Origin: Burkholderia latens
GTDB taxonomy: Bacteria; Pseudomonadota; Gammaproteobacteria; Burkholderiales; Burkholderiaceae
DNA: 64,000 bases
Direction of reading: 5' to 3'
NCBI RefSeq assembly: GCF_902499045.1
Contig: NZ_CABVPL010000019.1
Span: 1 to 64,000 of the forward strand
Under the pieces are notes generated by a model, which was not told the origin of the DNA, ran no database searches, and saw nothing but the letters and a program-made list of their open reading frames with translations. How positions within the stretch are numbered: position 1 is the first letter of the stretch; each line of letters starts with the position of its first letter. The position numbers were made by a program, and so were the translations under genes. Below, one piece after another: positions 52,924 to 61,224 of this stretch.

Positions 52924-53830
52924 GACGTGCCTCCGCTTCAACCAACGCCTCACGCCCATAGACGCGCTCCACCCACGTCCCGCGCCCGTCCCCATGGCCG
53001 AGCCATGTCGACACCCCAGCAGCCGCCTCACGGCGCGATACGCCGGCTGCCTTCTGCCGCTCCAGGTGTTCGGTCGCATATGCGTACCGAAGGCTATGCG
53101 GCGCGCGCTCATCGGTCATACCGACCTTGCGAACGACATAGTGATAGCGATCCATCGCCCGTTTCAGATCCGGCTTGCGTACCAGCTTCCCACCGTACTC
53201 GCCCGACAGTCCAATCGCCCGCTCTACCAGCTCGGCGGCGCGCTGCCGATCCAATGGCGGGCTGCGACGCGTCTTGCCTCCCTTCGTCCCGTGAATGACG
53301 GTCACGAAGCCATCCCCGATCGAGCTCGAAAGCGCGCGCCGCCATTCGGCCAGCGACTTGATGCATTGAACCGCCTCCCTGCCCCGCAACCCAAGTTCGA
53401 GCTGCAGCTCGAGCACAATCGCGATACCGGGATCGATCGCAGCAACAGCAGCACGATACGGCTCCAGCTCGTCACGCGTCATCGGCCGCTTCGTGCCGGC
53501 GCGGCTTGCGCCGGATAGGCCGAGCGCCGCATTGCTCATCTTGTCGGCAAACGGCCGGCGCCCGATCCCTTCGAGCGCCGTTCGGATGTGCGTCATGTTG
53601 TTGATTGCCGTCCGCTTCGAACGCCCGCGCGCCAACATGTCGCCCGACCATGCGAACAGATGCTTCTCCTTGAGTTGGCCGGTTGTGTGAACCTGAAAGC
53701 CCAGGTCCCACAGAAACCGAGCGAAACGCGCGAACGACTTCTCCCGACCGTTGGAGGTCGAGTTTGCCTGTTTGCCACGCGCCCCGCGCGCAGCACGGCA
53801 CAGGTCGGCCGTGAGAGATTTGTGCGACAT
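52916..53830 (-). CDS. Second tyrosine recombinase (Integrase_1 type)
   Basis: A 304-residue recombinase. The catalytic set is visible: Arg in LELGLRGREAVQC, HGTKGGKT, HSLRYAYATEHL (His-x-x-Arg), and LGHGDGRGTWVERVYG with His and Tyr. The N-terminal region (residues 30-110) is a SAM-like DNA-binding domain. The start MSHKSLTADL is chosen over frames reaching 53920. Unlike the first integrase it lies inside the element and faces the other way, ending at the AlpA-like start. Confidence 0.88.
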   Translation of the reverse strand: MSHKSLTADLCRAARGARGKQANSTSNGREKSFARFARFLWDLGFQVHTTGQLKEKHLFAWSGDMLARGRSKRTAINNMTHIRTALEGIGRRPFADKMSNAALGLSGASRAGTKRPMTRDELEPYRAAVAAIDPGIAIVLELQLELGLRGREAVQCIKSLAEWRRALSSSIGDGFVTVIHGTKGGKTRRSPPLDRQRAAELVERAIGLSGEYGGKLVRKPDLKRAMDRYHYVVRKVGMTDERAPHSLRYAYATEHLERQKAAGVSRREAAAGVSTWLGHGDGRGTWVERVYGREALVEAEARHA

Positions 53831-54786
53831 GCGTACCCGTATCCATGACGTGAGGCTCGACCCCCGGTTGTCTCCCTGTCCGCTGGACGGGGCGGCGAGA
53901 AAGCAGCCGGGAGACAACAAACGGGGGCACGAGCCTCGGCCTGGTGAGATTGGGAGCGTTCTACGCCAGCAAGCTGGCGCAGCCCGGCGCGCATCAACCC
54001 GATGAGGGTCGGCACGCGGCGGGGGGACGCTTCCCCCGTTTGATCCGTGTTTTGGCTTTGCGACCGATCGGGGGCGCCAATGCCCCGATCGCGCGAATTG
54101 ATGCGTGCCGGCGAGTCGACACGAGATTCCAGACGCCGAGGCCGAGCGCGCCGCCAGTCGTCACGAGGACGATTGAGACGGACGCAGCAAGGCATGGCGT
54201 TAGCGCTGGGGAGCGCACGTCACGGATTGATTGCCGCGGGAGCGGCATACGGGGATTGCACATCGCGCCCTTCGCATGAAGCAAAAGGCGATGGGGGGCT
54301 TCACCTATCGGCGAAGCAGTCACGAGCCCATCAGGAAACGATGGACGGATTTTGGGCGTGGGCCCTACTCAGTTAATTCGGTGATCAAGTCACCGTGCCC
54401 GCAGAGCGGGCTTACATATGGCTGTTCAACAGCTAGGTGTTGCAGTCGATGCCCTTTAACCCGGGCTAGGTGTGAAGCAAGATTAGCGACGCCTGCACCG
54501 CTTGGCAACAGTTTTTCGATGATCCCCGTCTCGCACTGGAGAATGGCTGTCACGTCTACAGAGTGACGCACGCAACGATTTCGGATGGGCGTCGCTTTAC
54601 CCACCGATTCGCAAAGTGACGCCACGGTCGACGACAAGACAGCACGTTGTAGTTTCGACACAAGCGGTAGTAACGTATCGCGTCGGTCCCATTAGCCACG
54701 GCACACCGGCAGCCCGTCGTCATGACGATCGACGACAGGTCCATCTAGGCCACTACAACAATTCGAGCCATACGGGGTTACTCATC
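53831..54786. other. Long stretch with hairpins and no supported gene
   Basis: About 950 bases between two genes. An imperfect inverted repeat with arms of about 26 bases at 53851-53876 and 53909-53936 starts the region. Further stems are CGCCAGC / GCTGGCG at 53964-53979 and GATCGGGG / CCCCGATC around 54066-54090. Overlapping frames (54231-54566 plus, 54365-54661 minus) have no ribosome sites or known domains; a 47-codon open stretch at 54476-54619 has plausible composition but no start. Confidence 0.5.
53851..53936. repeat. Imperfect long inverted repeat next to the recombinase start
   Basis: Left arm: GAGGCTCG, CCCCCGG, TTGTCTCCC; right arm: GGGAGACAA, CGGGGG, CGAGCCTC, with a three-base insertion (AAA) and a few mismatches. 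The loop is about 32 bases. It could be a recombination site, an operator, or a terminator-like structure. Confidence 0.6.
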
Positions 54787-56133
54787 ATGAAGTTCATTCA
54801 CGGCACCGACATTCAACGCGGGCTGCGCGAGATTTCTCCAAGTCATATCGCAGTCGCCTATGTCGGCATCGACTGGAAAACCTATGTCGCTCCCGAGAAT
54901 CTCAAGGACATCGTGCTGTCGCCGACGGTCGGTACGAACCCTGCCGCGATCGTCGAGATCGCCGAGGTAGTTGGCTGGGAGCAAGTCCATTTCCTCGACA
55001 ACCTGCACGCCAAGATTTACCTCGGCGAGCGCGGCGCGGCGGTCGGCAGCTTCAACCTGACGGCCAACGGCCTCAGTGCTGAAGGCTTGCAAGAAGCGGG
55101 ATTCATTGTCGACGATGCGCCGGCGCTGGCCGAATTGCGCGCGCGACTGGACGACTACCGCCAACAGGCCGACATGGCCTATCCGACCACCGAGGCCAAA
55201 CTCGCACGCCTAGCCGAGCTACGTGCGAAGTGGGATCGCGCGATCAAGCAGGACGTAATTCGCAATGATGCGAAAGTCACGACGTTGGACGCCTACCGAC
55301 CTGTGTCCACCGATGAAATCTATGTGTGCTGGGTATCCGGCCGAATCACCTATACCGATCAGATCGTCTCGCACGGGACGGTCAACAGCACAGTGTCGTT
55401 TCTCGAGTCCGACACGGTCCAACCCGACCGCTGGATTCTCTGTTGGGTACCGCGCGTTGATGGACACCCAGATGAGCGCTGCCGTCCGTACTGGCAACAT
55501 ATCGACGAGGTGATCGAGGGAGGAGCGCATGAGGCGCCCTATACGAAAGCTGCAGTTGAGCGAATTGGTCGAGCCGAGTTACCGCCACCGTTCGAGCTGA
55601 CCGACGCCGCAGTACATGCACTGTATGCCGTGCTGAACTCAGGCGAATTTCCAGAATTTCTTTACGATCAAGAAACTTGGTCGGTCGACCGCACGCTACC
55701 GCGCCTGCCCGAGTTCCTTCAAGCGTTGAACAAGTTCGCTCGGGAAGCGGCGGATGCCGCCACCCACACGCACGCAGCCGGCGAGAAACCCGACACAACC
55801 TCCATTTCACTCGACGCACTGGCCCGTGAATTCGGCGCACGTATCAGAAAGGCGATGGACATTTCGATCCGAGAAAAATACGTAAAGGCAGGGGTGATCG
55901 AGGGCCTGATGGCGACGTATGAGCCCGTCACCCTGGCCAAGCGACTGGTGAAGCCAGGCCATGGCATCAAGGGCGGCCTGAGAAGCCTTGCGAAGCACAG
56001 CGCGCTGCGCCTGTCGTTTGAAAGCATCGTGCTCGAGCCGCGTTTCGAGTCTCTATTCAACAAGAGAGATCTTGAATGCGCGCGCTTCAACTTATTCGAG
56101 GTCGACCAATCCTACCAGCCACCGTCGGCATAA
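54787..56133 (+). CDS. Phospholipase D-like (single HKD) protein
   Basis: A 448-residue protein. A single HKD-type site is seen: LHAKIYLG (His74, Lys76) followed by VGSFNLTANGLS and a later Glu in LQEAG; this is the nuclease-like PLD motif (HxK plus GSxN). Single-motif PLD nucleases act as dimers. The C-terminal part (residues 130-448) has no domain I know. The start at 54787 has no strong ribosome site but fits the first beta strand. The gene is isolated in the island between a gene-free stretch and a small secreted protein. Nuclease, anti-phage or lipase roles are all possible. Confidence 0.8.
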   Translation: MKFIHGTDIQRGLREISPSHIAVAYVGIDWKTYVAPENLKDIVLSPTVGTNPAAIVEIAEVVGWEQVHFLDNLHAKIYLGERGAAVGSFNLTANGLSAEGLQEAGFIVDDAPALAELRARLDDYRQQADMAYPTTEAKLARLAELRAKWDRAIKQDVIRNDAKVTTLDAYRPVSTDEIYVCWVSGRITYTDQIVSHGTVNSTVSFLESDTVQPDRWILCWVPRVDGHPDERCRPYWQHIDEVIEGGAHEAPYTKAAVERIGRAELPPPFELTDAAVHALYAVLNSGEFPEFLYDQETWSVDRTLPRLPEFLQALNKFAREAADAATHTHAAGEKPDTTSISLDALAREFGARIRKAMDISIREKYVKAGVIEGLMATYEPVTLAKRLVKPGHGIKGGLRSLAKHSALRLSFESIVLEPRFESLFNKRDLECARFNLFEVDQSYQPPSA

Positions 56134-56194
56134 ATGGCCAAAGCGGCGGTCTGGGTGTCAGCCAGCCACTGCGGTCACGAGGCGAGCTACTAAG

Positions 56195-56232
56195 CGAAGT
56201 CGAAACCGCTCCTAAACCTCGCCTCGACTTCG
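56195..56232 (+). repeat. Inverted repeat after the PLD-like gene
   Basis: CGAAGTCGA and TCGACTTCG, a perfect 9-bp stem with a 20-base loop. Possible terminator without T-run. Confidence 0.4.
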
Positions 56233-56317
56233 TCGACAAGGGGGCCCAGCATACGCCTACTGGGTTTTCCTGCCGACTGCTGCTATGTTTCCGATACCCA
56301 TCTATGGGGAGACCACC

Positions 56318-56677
56318 ATGAAAATGACACTTAGTGTTGCAATCCTCGGTGCCGTGCTGGCGTCAGGCGCGGCGTATGCCAACTGTATCGGTAGCTCAGG
56401 TTTCCAGACGTGCACGGATCAAAGCGGAAACACATACAGCGTCAACCGCTTGGGCAACATGACGACCGTGAACGGTTACAACTCTCAGACCGGCAGTTCT
56501 TGGAGTGAAACAGCCAACACCCTCGGCAATACCACGACGATCAACGGCACCGCCGCGAATGGTCAAAGCTGGAACGAAACCATCCAGAATTTCGGAAACG
56601 GCAACCGGTCGATGTCCGGCGTCGATTCCAACGGGAATTCGTTCAGTCACTACTGCACTGCCTACGGCTGCAACTGA
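56318..56677 (+). CDS. Small secreted Gly/Asn/Thr-rich protein
   Basis: A 119-residue protein: signal peptide with cleavage after YAN near residue 22, then a repetitive Gly/Asn/Thr/Ser-rich mature part (units such as GNTTTING and GNGNRSMSG) and four Cys (two near the N-terminus of the mature part, two at the C-terminus: HYCTAYGC). GGGGAGACC precedes ATG 56318. Function unknown; proteins of this look are found in Burkholderia phage genomes. Confidence 0.6.
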   Translation: MKMTLSVAILGAVLASGAAYANCIGSSGFQTCTDQSGNTYSVNRLGNMTTVNGYNSQTGSSWSETANTLGNTTTINGTAANGQSWNETIQNFGNGNRSMSGVDSNGNSFSHYCTAYGCN

Positions 56678-56717
56678 GCCGCACGACGTGGCATCGTTTG
56701 CGGGAACGGCGAGGCAA

Positions 56718-56996
56718 CTACTGCCGGGTGTCGGTCCCGCCGCCGAACGGAATGCCTGCACGCAAACAGTAGGCCCGCGCGAACGGGTCACCTTGGTCGG
56801 CTGAGGCCGCTGCAATCTTGTTGAAGATGCTAGCGAAGATTCCAGGGCCGGCATGCTCGGCAAAATCGCGCAGCATGCCTGACTCATTTGCACGGTAGAT
56901 GGCCGCACAGATGAGTCTGTTCTCGTCCCCGGTCAGGCTAAGCGTGATGTCGACGTAACGGAGTGGAGCGTCCGGCTGCTTCGTATCGTTCGGCAT
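56718..56996 (-). CDS. Small phage-region protein, unknown function
   Basis: A 92-residue protein, predicted helical with a Gly-rich C-terminus. No recognised domain. Its start is three bases downstream of the stop of the virion-type gene (57000), so the two form an operon. Confidence 0.6.
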   Translation of the reverse strand: MPNDTKQPDAPLRYVDITLSLTGDENRLICAAIYRANESGMLRDFAEHAGPGIFASIFNKIAAASADQGDPFARAYCLRAGIPFGGGTDTRQ

Positions 56997-56999
56997 GGC

Positions 57000-58046
57000 T
57001 TACCCCATCGTGAAACCGTACGAGTTGCCGCCGCCGTAGCTATAGCCGCCGCCATATCCCGACGGCCCAAACAACGTTGGATCGTAAAATCCGCTCGACG
57101 AAAACGGCGACGACATCGAGAAGTCTCCTGCGTAGCTCGGCTGATTGCCGAACAGCCCTTGGATACCTCGCGAAACTAGACTCCCCGCTGCGCCAGCGCC
57201 CTGAGCCTGGCTCTGGAACGGCACAGCCTGCGCGCCGGCGCCGTAGTTCATGTACGGGATGATCTGTCCCATGATTCCTTCTGCCGGACCGTAGATGTTC
57301 GAGTTCAGGAGCGATCCATAAGTGCTCCCGAGCGAACCCGGCGTGGCAGCGATGGACTGACCCACGGTATATGGCGTCGAGCCGCCGAGAAGCGTGTAAC
57401 CCGGCGCGGAGCTGACCTGAGAAGTACCAAGCTCACCGAACCGACCAGCCGTATTGGCTGCGCCCGTATATCCTTGCAGACCTTGCAGAGCACGCGACAG
57501 CTGATTGTTCTGCCAGTCGATGTTGAAGTTCGACAGCGCCTGGTTCTGCACGCCGGCGCCCGCGGCCGACGAGCCGAGTCCGTACATCGAATTCGTCGCG
57601 CCAGTCTGCTGTGTGAGCTGGTTCAGCGTGCGATCATAGAGTGCATTCTGCGGATCCAGTCCCAGGTTGTAGACGTTCTGCCCGGCATTGAGCAGTTGCT
57701 GCTGCGTGCCGAAATTCTGTACACCTTGCCCGTTCAGGAGCAGTCCGAGATTGGTGTATTGGTTCCCTGCGGCTTCACCGGCGTGCTGGTATCCCCACCC
57801 GTACACATCGTTCGCGAACAGGCCTCGATTCAGAGATTCCCGACCGAGCGACGTCAGCGGGCCAGAATTCCCGTTGTAGGCGTCGTTGAGCCCCGTCATG
57901 AGGTTCTGCCACGTCGTATCCGCCGTGCCGAGTCCGGTGGGCGTGTAGTACGAAGGACCCCCACCGGATACGCTAGGCGAGGAACCTCCGGAGACGAGAC
58001 CCCCTACAACGCTACCGACAGCTCCAACGGCTGCTGCGAATGGCAT
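57000..58046 (-). CDS. Gly/Ser/Gln-rich phage virion-type protein
   Basis: A 348-residue protein. The first 20 residues form a hydrophobic Gly/Ala stretch (FAAAVGAVGSVVGGLVSGG). The rest is rich in Gly, Ser, Asn, Gln and Tyr, with a Tyr/Gly-rich end. Such composition occurs in internal or tail-tip virion proteins of podoviruses (DNA-transfer type); that is inferred from composition only. It sits in a short operon with small genes on both sides. No head, terminase or portal gene is present in the window. Confidence 0.6.
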   Translation of the reverse strand: MPFAAAVGAVGSVVGGLVSGGSSPSVSGGGPSYYTPTGLGTADTTWQNLMTGLNDAYNGNSGPLTSLGRESLNRGLFANDVYGWGYQHAGEAAGNQYTNLGLLLNGQGVQNFGTQQQLLNAGQNVYNLGLDPQNALYDRTLNQLTQQTGATNSMYGLGSSAAGAGVQNQALSNFNIDWQNNQLSRALQGLQGYTGAANTAGRFGELGTSQVSSAPGYTLLGGSTPYTVGQSIAATPGSLGSTYGSLLNSNIYGPAEGIMGQIIPYMNYGAGAQAVPFQSQAQGAGAAGSLVSRGIQGLFGNQPSYAGDFSMSSPFSSSGFYDPTLFGPSGYGGGYSYGGGNSYGFTMG

Positions 58047-58049
58047 GAT

Positions 58050-58253
58050 TCACCCCTTCATCAAGGTTTCAGGATCAGCCACGCTTTCTGCATGGATGCA
58101 GAGCCACGTCAAATCCGTCAGCGCGGTAATGCGGTGCGCGTGCCCCGCTTTCACTTCGAGCATGCACGGTCCGTGCAGGATGCTCAGATCACCTTCCACG
58201 TCGAGCATCGGAAACGTCACGGTAAAGGCTGCGCTGATGGCGGATTGTTTCAC
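58050..58253 (-). CDS. Small phage-region protein, unknown function
   Basis: A 67-residue protein, three bases upstream of the virion-type gene on the same strand. Mixed alpha/beta composition with His pairs (GHAHRIT, CIHAES); a cupin-like fold is possible but not shown. Confidence 0.55.
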   Translation of the reverse strand: MKQSAISAAFTVTFPMLDVEGDLSILHGPCMLEVKAGHAHRITALTDLTWLCIHAESVADPETLMKG

Positions 58254-58263
58254 GCTGCCCCCT

Positions 58264-58473
58264 TCACGCGACGCTCTGTTGCGCAGAAATGCGCGACAGG
58301 TAGTCCGCCGGTGCTTCGATCACGATTACTCGACCGCGAAGTTTGACCGTATGCGGACGCTCGTTCGTCGGTAGGGTGTACAACGTGCTCACTCCAAGAC
58401 CGATGAGGGAACACCACTCTCGAATCGAGAATCCGGCCTGAGCGCGAGAAGCTGGCAATTCGCTGGCTGACAT
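58264..58473 (-). CDS. AlpA-like HTH DNA-binding protein
   Basis: A 69-residue protein with FSIREWCSLIGLGVSTLYTLPTN, an excisionase/AlpA-type HTH, followed by a short wing (KLRGRVIVIEAPADYLSRI). It is ten bases upstream of the 58050 gene on the same strand. Confidence 0.7.
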   Translation of the reverse strand: MSASELPASRAQAGFSIREWCSLIGLGVSTLYTLPTNERPHTVKLRGRVIVIEAPADYLSRISAQQSVA

Positions 58474-58727
58474 GTCTACACCTACGTGGAAAACGCCGGA
58501 GTGGCGTGCTCTACGTAGGAATTTCGTTCAGTTTCCCGTTTTGCGTCCACGACAATTCGTCGTGCCGGCCGCGGTTTCTGGATGTTTTTTTGATGCGCGA
58601 ATCGGAAAGGACGTCTGCGAAATTTCGTCACCCCCGTCCGTGGGGGCCTGGGTGGTCCCAAAGTTAGGTTTGCACACGGCGCCGGGACAGCGCGGGAGGT
58701 ATGGGCTCGCCCCGGGCCACTTCGCGT
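58474..58727. other. Gap with an inverted repeat
   Basis: CCTACGT at 58481-58487 and ACGTAGG at 58513-58519, with inner ACGCC / GGCGT, form a hairpin-capable arm pair just upstream of the AlpA-like gene; a possible operator. Nothing else is supported. Confidence 0.4.
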
Positions 58728-59309
58728 TCAGGCGTTGAGCCTATCCCGCACTCGCATCACGACTTGGCGCGACGTGCCGAGGGCCTTGGCAATCCCGTAC
58801 ACCGTCTCGCCGGCGGCCAGCCGTTGGCTCACCTCTTCCTGTTGCGCATCGGACAGCACCGAGGGACGACCAAGGCGCGTGCCGGCTGCCTTCGTGCGCA
58901 CCAGCCCGGCCTGTGTCCGCTCGATCAGCAGATCGCGTTCGAACTGCGCGACGGCCGTCAGCACGCCCATCGTCATCCGGCCCGCCGCGGACGTGAGATC
59001 GACGCCACCCAGCGCGAGGCAATGAACCCGGATCCCGGCGCCGACCAGCTTCTGCACGGTGCTCTGCACGTCCATCGCATTGCGGCCGAGGCGGTCGAGC
59101 TTCGTCACGACGAGAACGTCGCCCTCTTCCATCCGCTCGAGCAACTTCTGGAACCCGGGCCGCTCCGCCGCGGGCGTGCTGCCGCTGATTGCTTCTTCAA
59201 TCACACGCCGCTTGTCGACATTGAAGCCGGCGGCCTGGATCTCCTGCAGTTGGTTGGCAGTGTGCTGGTCGACCGTCGAGACGCGGGCATACACGAAGGT
59301 GCGGGACAT
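58728..59309 (-). CDS. Serine recombinase (resolvase/invertase family)
   Basis: A 193-residue recombinase. Catalytic Ser is at about 11 in VYARVSTVDQ; LDRLGRNAMD and GRMTMGVLTAVAQFERDLLIERT complete the resolvase domain; the C-terminal HTH is AAGETVYGIAKALGTSRQVVMRVRDRL. Length matches Hin/Gin-type invertases or Tn3 resolvase. It would cut and rejoin DNA at its own sites, but no obvious inverted sites or flippable segment can be seen around it. Confidence 0.93.
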   Translation of the reverse strand: MSRTFVYARVSTVDQHTANQLQEIQAAGFNVDKRRVIEEAISGSTPAAERPGFQKLLERMEEGDVLVVTKLDRLGRNAMDVQSTVQKLVGAGIRVHCLALGGVDLTSAAGRMTMGVLTAVAQFERDLLIERTQAGLVRTKAAGTRLGRPSVLSDAQQEEVSQRLAAGETVYGIAKALGTSRQVVMRVRDRLNA

Positions 59310-59484
59310 GGAGGACTCCGGGCGAATGGGTACGAAAACGTATATCTATTTTAGTACGCGTCCGGAATATCGGAAAGGTATTTTTCGTACCTCGATAAAG
59401 CATGCCCTTCGATTGAGTACGAATACGAACGTTTGCGTACGCCCGCCAGATCGACCCGCCGTTGGTCCAATGCCCGGGCTGGCG

Positions 59485-59832
59485 CTATTTCCCCCGCTGT
59501 ACGAGCGACGCCATGATCGCGTGGAGTTCTGTTGCATCGAGTTCGCGTCGTTCGACTTGATCGACCGGAAGCGGCTTGTCGGTCCGCGCATACAGCTGGA
59601 TCTCGCCCCTCCTCATGCCCTTTGACGGCGTCTGCTTCGAATACGAGATCGTACTGGCGACGTAGACGTACTTCTCTTCGGTGAGCGCTTTCAGGTACTT
59701 TGAGACCGTTCCGCGCGGGACTCCAAATCTCAGGCTGAGATGGGCCTGGGTTAGCATCCCTTCCTCATCGAGCAGTTCGCAGATGCGCCGGCCGATGAGG
59801 TTGGGATTGGAGAGGTTGCGGAGCGAGATCAC
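59485..59832 (-). CDS. Winged-helix DNA-binding protein
   Basis: A 115-residue protein. MLTQAHLSLRFGVPRGTVSKYLKALTEEKYVYV is a MarR/ArsR-type HTH with wing. It is likely a phage regulator. The upstream gene's stop overlaps its start by four bases. Confidence 0.75.
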   Translation of the reverse strand: MISLRNLSNPNLIGRRICELLDEEGMLTQAHLSLRFGVPRGTVSKYLKALTEEKYVYVASTISYSKQTPSKGMRRGEIQLYARTDKPLPVDQVERRELDATELHAIMASLVQRGK

Positions 59833-60044
59833 GCCTTTCCCTCGCGCGACCGGTCGCCACGCCCGAGGGCGGCGAATATTTTCCGCTCACGCTGAACACC
59901 TGTCTGCGCCACCTCTTCCCGGGTTCCCCGCCGAGCCTTTCCGCGCGCGTGCGTATACGCGCGTGTATACGCGTGCGCGCGTGATGCGCGTGCGTGTGGA
60001 GTCTCGAATCCCGTTTTCTTGCTCGGAAGTCGCGTATGGTTCAT
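59829..60044 (-). CDS. Small basic protein, unknown function
   Basis: A 71-residue Arg/Ala/His-rich protein. ATG at 60044 is preferred, as it overlaps the preceding stop by four bases (60041), and the end overlaps the winged-helix gene by four. The middle of the gene is the alternating purine-pyrimidine tract. Given the repetitive DNA, its reality depends on the overlapped gene pairs. Confidence 0.45.
   Translation of the reverse strand: MNHTRLPSKKTGFETPHARASRAHAYTRAYTHARGKARRGTREEVAQTGVQRERKIFAALGRGDRSREGKA
59942..59983. repeat. Alternating purine-pyrimidine tract (Z-DNA-prone)
   Basis: 42 bases in perfect alternation, mostly CG and TG steps with two GTATAC islands, followed by a second alternating run of about 15 bases in the opposite phase. 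It lies inside the small basic gene. Confidence 0.7.
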
Positions 60045-60229
60045 TTCGGCCTCCCTGCCTGGATCAGGCGCCATAGCTCACGCCGTTGTGCTTCTGCCGC
60101 GTAGTCACCGAGCTTCGCTCGAACCTTGTCAACGATCGCCTTGGCCGGCTCGTAGTTGCCCCGCTTGCCTTCGTGAACGGCGCGCATGAAGCCACCCCAG
60201 GATTTCAGGCGTTCGTCTGCGGTTGCCAT
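60041..60229 (-). CDS. Small phage-region protein, unknown function
   Basis: A 62-residue helical protein (KSWGGFMRAVHEGKRGNYEPAKAIVDKVRAKLGDYAAEAQRRELWRLI). GGGAGA lies before ATG 60229; longer frames upstream lack a site. It is 26 bases downstream of the DnaB-like gene stop and overlaps the next gene by four bases. Confidence 0.6.
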   Translation of the reverse strand: MATADERLKSWGGFMRAVHEGKRGNYEPAKAIVDKVRAKLGDYAAEAQRRELWRLIQAGRPK

Positions 60230-60255
60230 GTGCTCTCCCGATGCGATCGTTGAGG

Positions 60256-61224
60256 TCACGAGGATCGCCATGCGCCTCGCCAGACGCCCGTGGTCAAGTC
60301 GAGGTGCCGGCCGCCGCCTGTCCGATCGTCCCGAAACTGCATGCTTTCGGCGTCGAACCAGAGGCGCACGGTGCCCTCCCACGTGTGGTGCCGTTGCTTG
60401 GCGCAGATCAAGACCGTGTCTGCCTGGAGTTCAGCTTCATTGCGCTGTTCGTCGGAGATCGTCTCCTTGCGCAGCAGTGCCTCTTTAGTCTTGTTCCGAT
60501 GCACGATCAACACGTTGTCGACAAGGTCGGTGATCTCGCCGGCGCCCTTCATGTCGAACTTGTCCGGTACGACGGATTCCTTTTCGCCCTTGCGCGCGTG
60601 ATGCACGAGGTGGATGTGCACGCCGGTGTCTCGGGCTAGCGCACACAGCGCGTCGACGAAGGCCTTCTGGCCGGCATAGTCGTCCGGGGCGATACCGCAC
60701 TTGAGCAGGCTGTCGATTACGACGTGGTGCACGCCGAGCTCCTTACGGCAGTACCGAGCGACTGCGAGCATGCGTGTGCGCTCGACCGTACCGACGTGGG
60801 CGTACAGCCATAGCCGATCGTCCGTCCAGCGGCCGAAGGCACGGATGAACTCGGGCGCAGGCTTATCCGTGTCCCCAGCCTGCCGCGCGAGACGCTCCAT
60901 GGTTGCAATCGGCCGCATCTCCATCGATGCAATGCATACGCGGTTCCCGGCCGACATCGCGTGTAGCATCACCTCGCCGAGGACGGCGGACTTGCCGTGC
61001 CCGTTCACACCACCCCAAAGCGTCACCTCGCCCTCGCGGAAGCGAAGCGAATCCCCGACGCTGGCCCAGGGTGACTCAGTACCGGGCGCGACCTCCTTCG
61101 GGCTATGCAGATGCTCGACCAGATCCTCGATGAATTCGCTGGCGCGGCGCACGTCCGCACGGCCGTCATCGTCGCCTCTGGCATATGCCTCCCAGTCGAT
61201 CGAATCGGGAATCGTTCGGGCCAT
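60256..61224 (-). CDS. DnaB-like replicative helicase ATPase
   Basis: A 322-residue RecA-type ATPase. Walker A WGGVNGHGKSAV is at 70-81; Walker B HHVVIDSLLKCG near 165; DVRRASEFIEDLVEHLH at the N-terminus; VHIHLVHHARKGE later, with KGAGEITDLVDNVLIVHRNK (motif 4-like) after it. The layout is that of phage DnaB or T7-type helicase C-domains without a primase part. ATG 61224 overlaps the stop of the preceding gene. Confidence 0.85.
   Translation of the reverse strand: MARTIPDSIDWEAYARGDDDGRADVRRASEFIEDLVEHLHSPKEVAPGTESPWASVGDSLRFREGEVTLWGGVNGHGKSAVLGEVMLHAMSAGNRVCIASMEMRPIATMERLARQAGDTDKPAPEFIRAFGRWTDDRLWLYAHVGTVERTRMLAVARYCRKELGVHHVVIDSLLKCGIAPDDYAGQKAFVDALCALARDTGVHIHLVHHARKGEKESVVPDKFDMKGAGEITDLVDNVLIVHRNKTKEALLRKETISDEQRNEAELQADTVLICAKQRHHTWEGTVRLWFDAESMQFRDDRTGGGRHLDLTTGVWRGAWRSS

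Noticed and set aside
54291-54325. Partial match between this stretch and the 22-bp repeat in the O-like gene
   Set aside because: The two halves appear in a different order, so this looks like chance.
54476-54619. 47-codon open plus-strand stretch with gene-like composition (WQQFFDDPRLALENGCHVYRV type)
   Set aside because: It is closed by a stop upstream and has no start; it might be a gene remnant but I cannot support it.
54231-54661. Overlapping frames on both strands (54231-54566 plus, 54365-54661 minus)
   Set aside because: Neither has a ribosome site or known domain, and they mirror each other; I cannot choose one.
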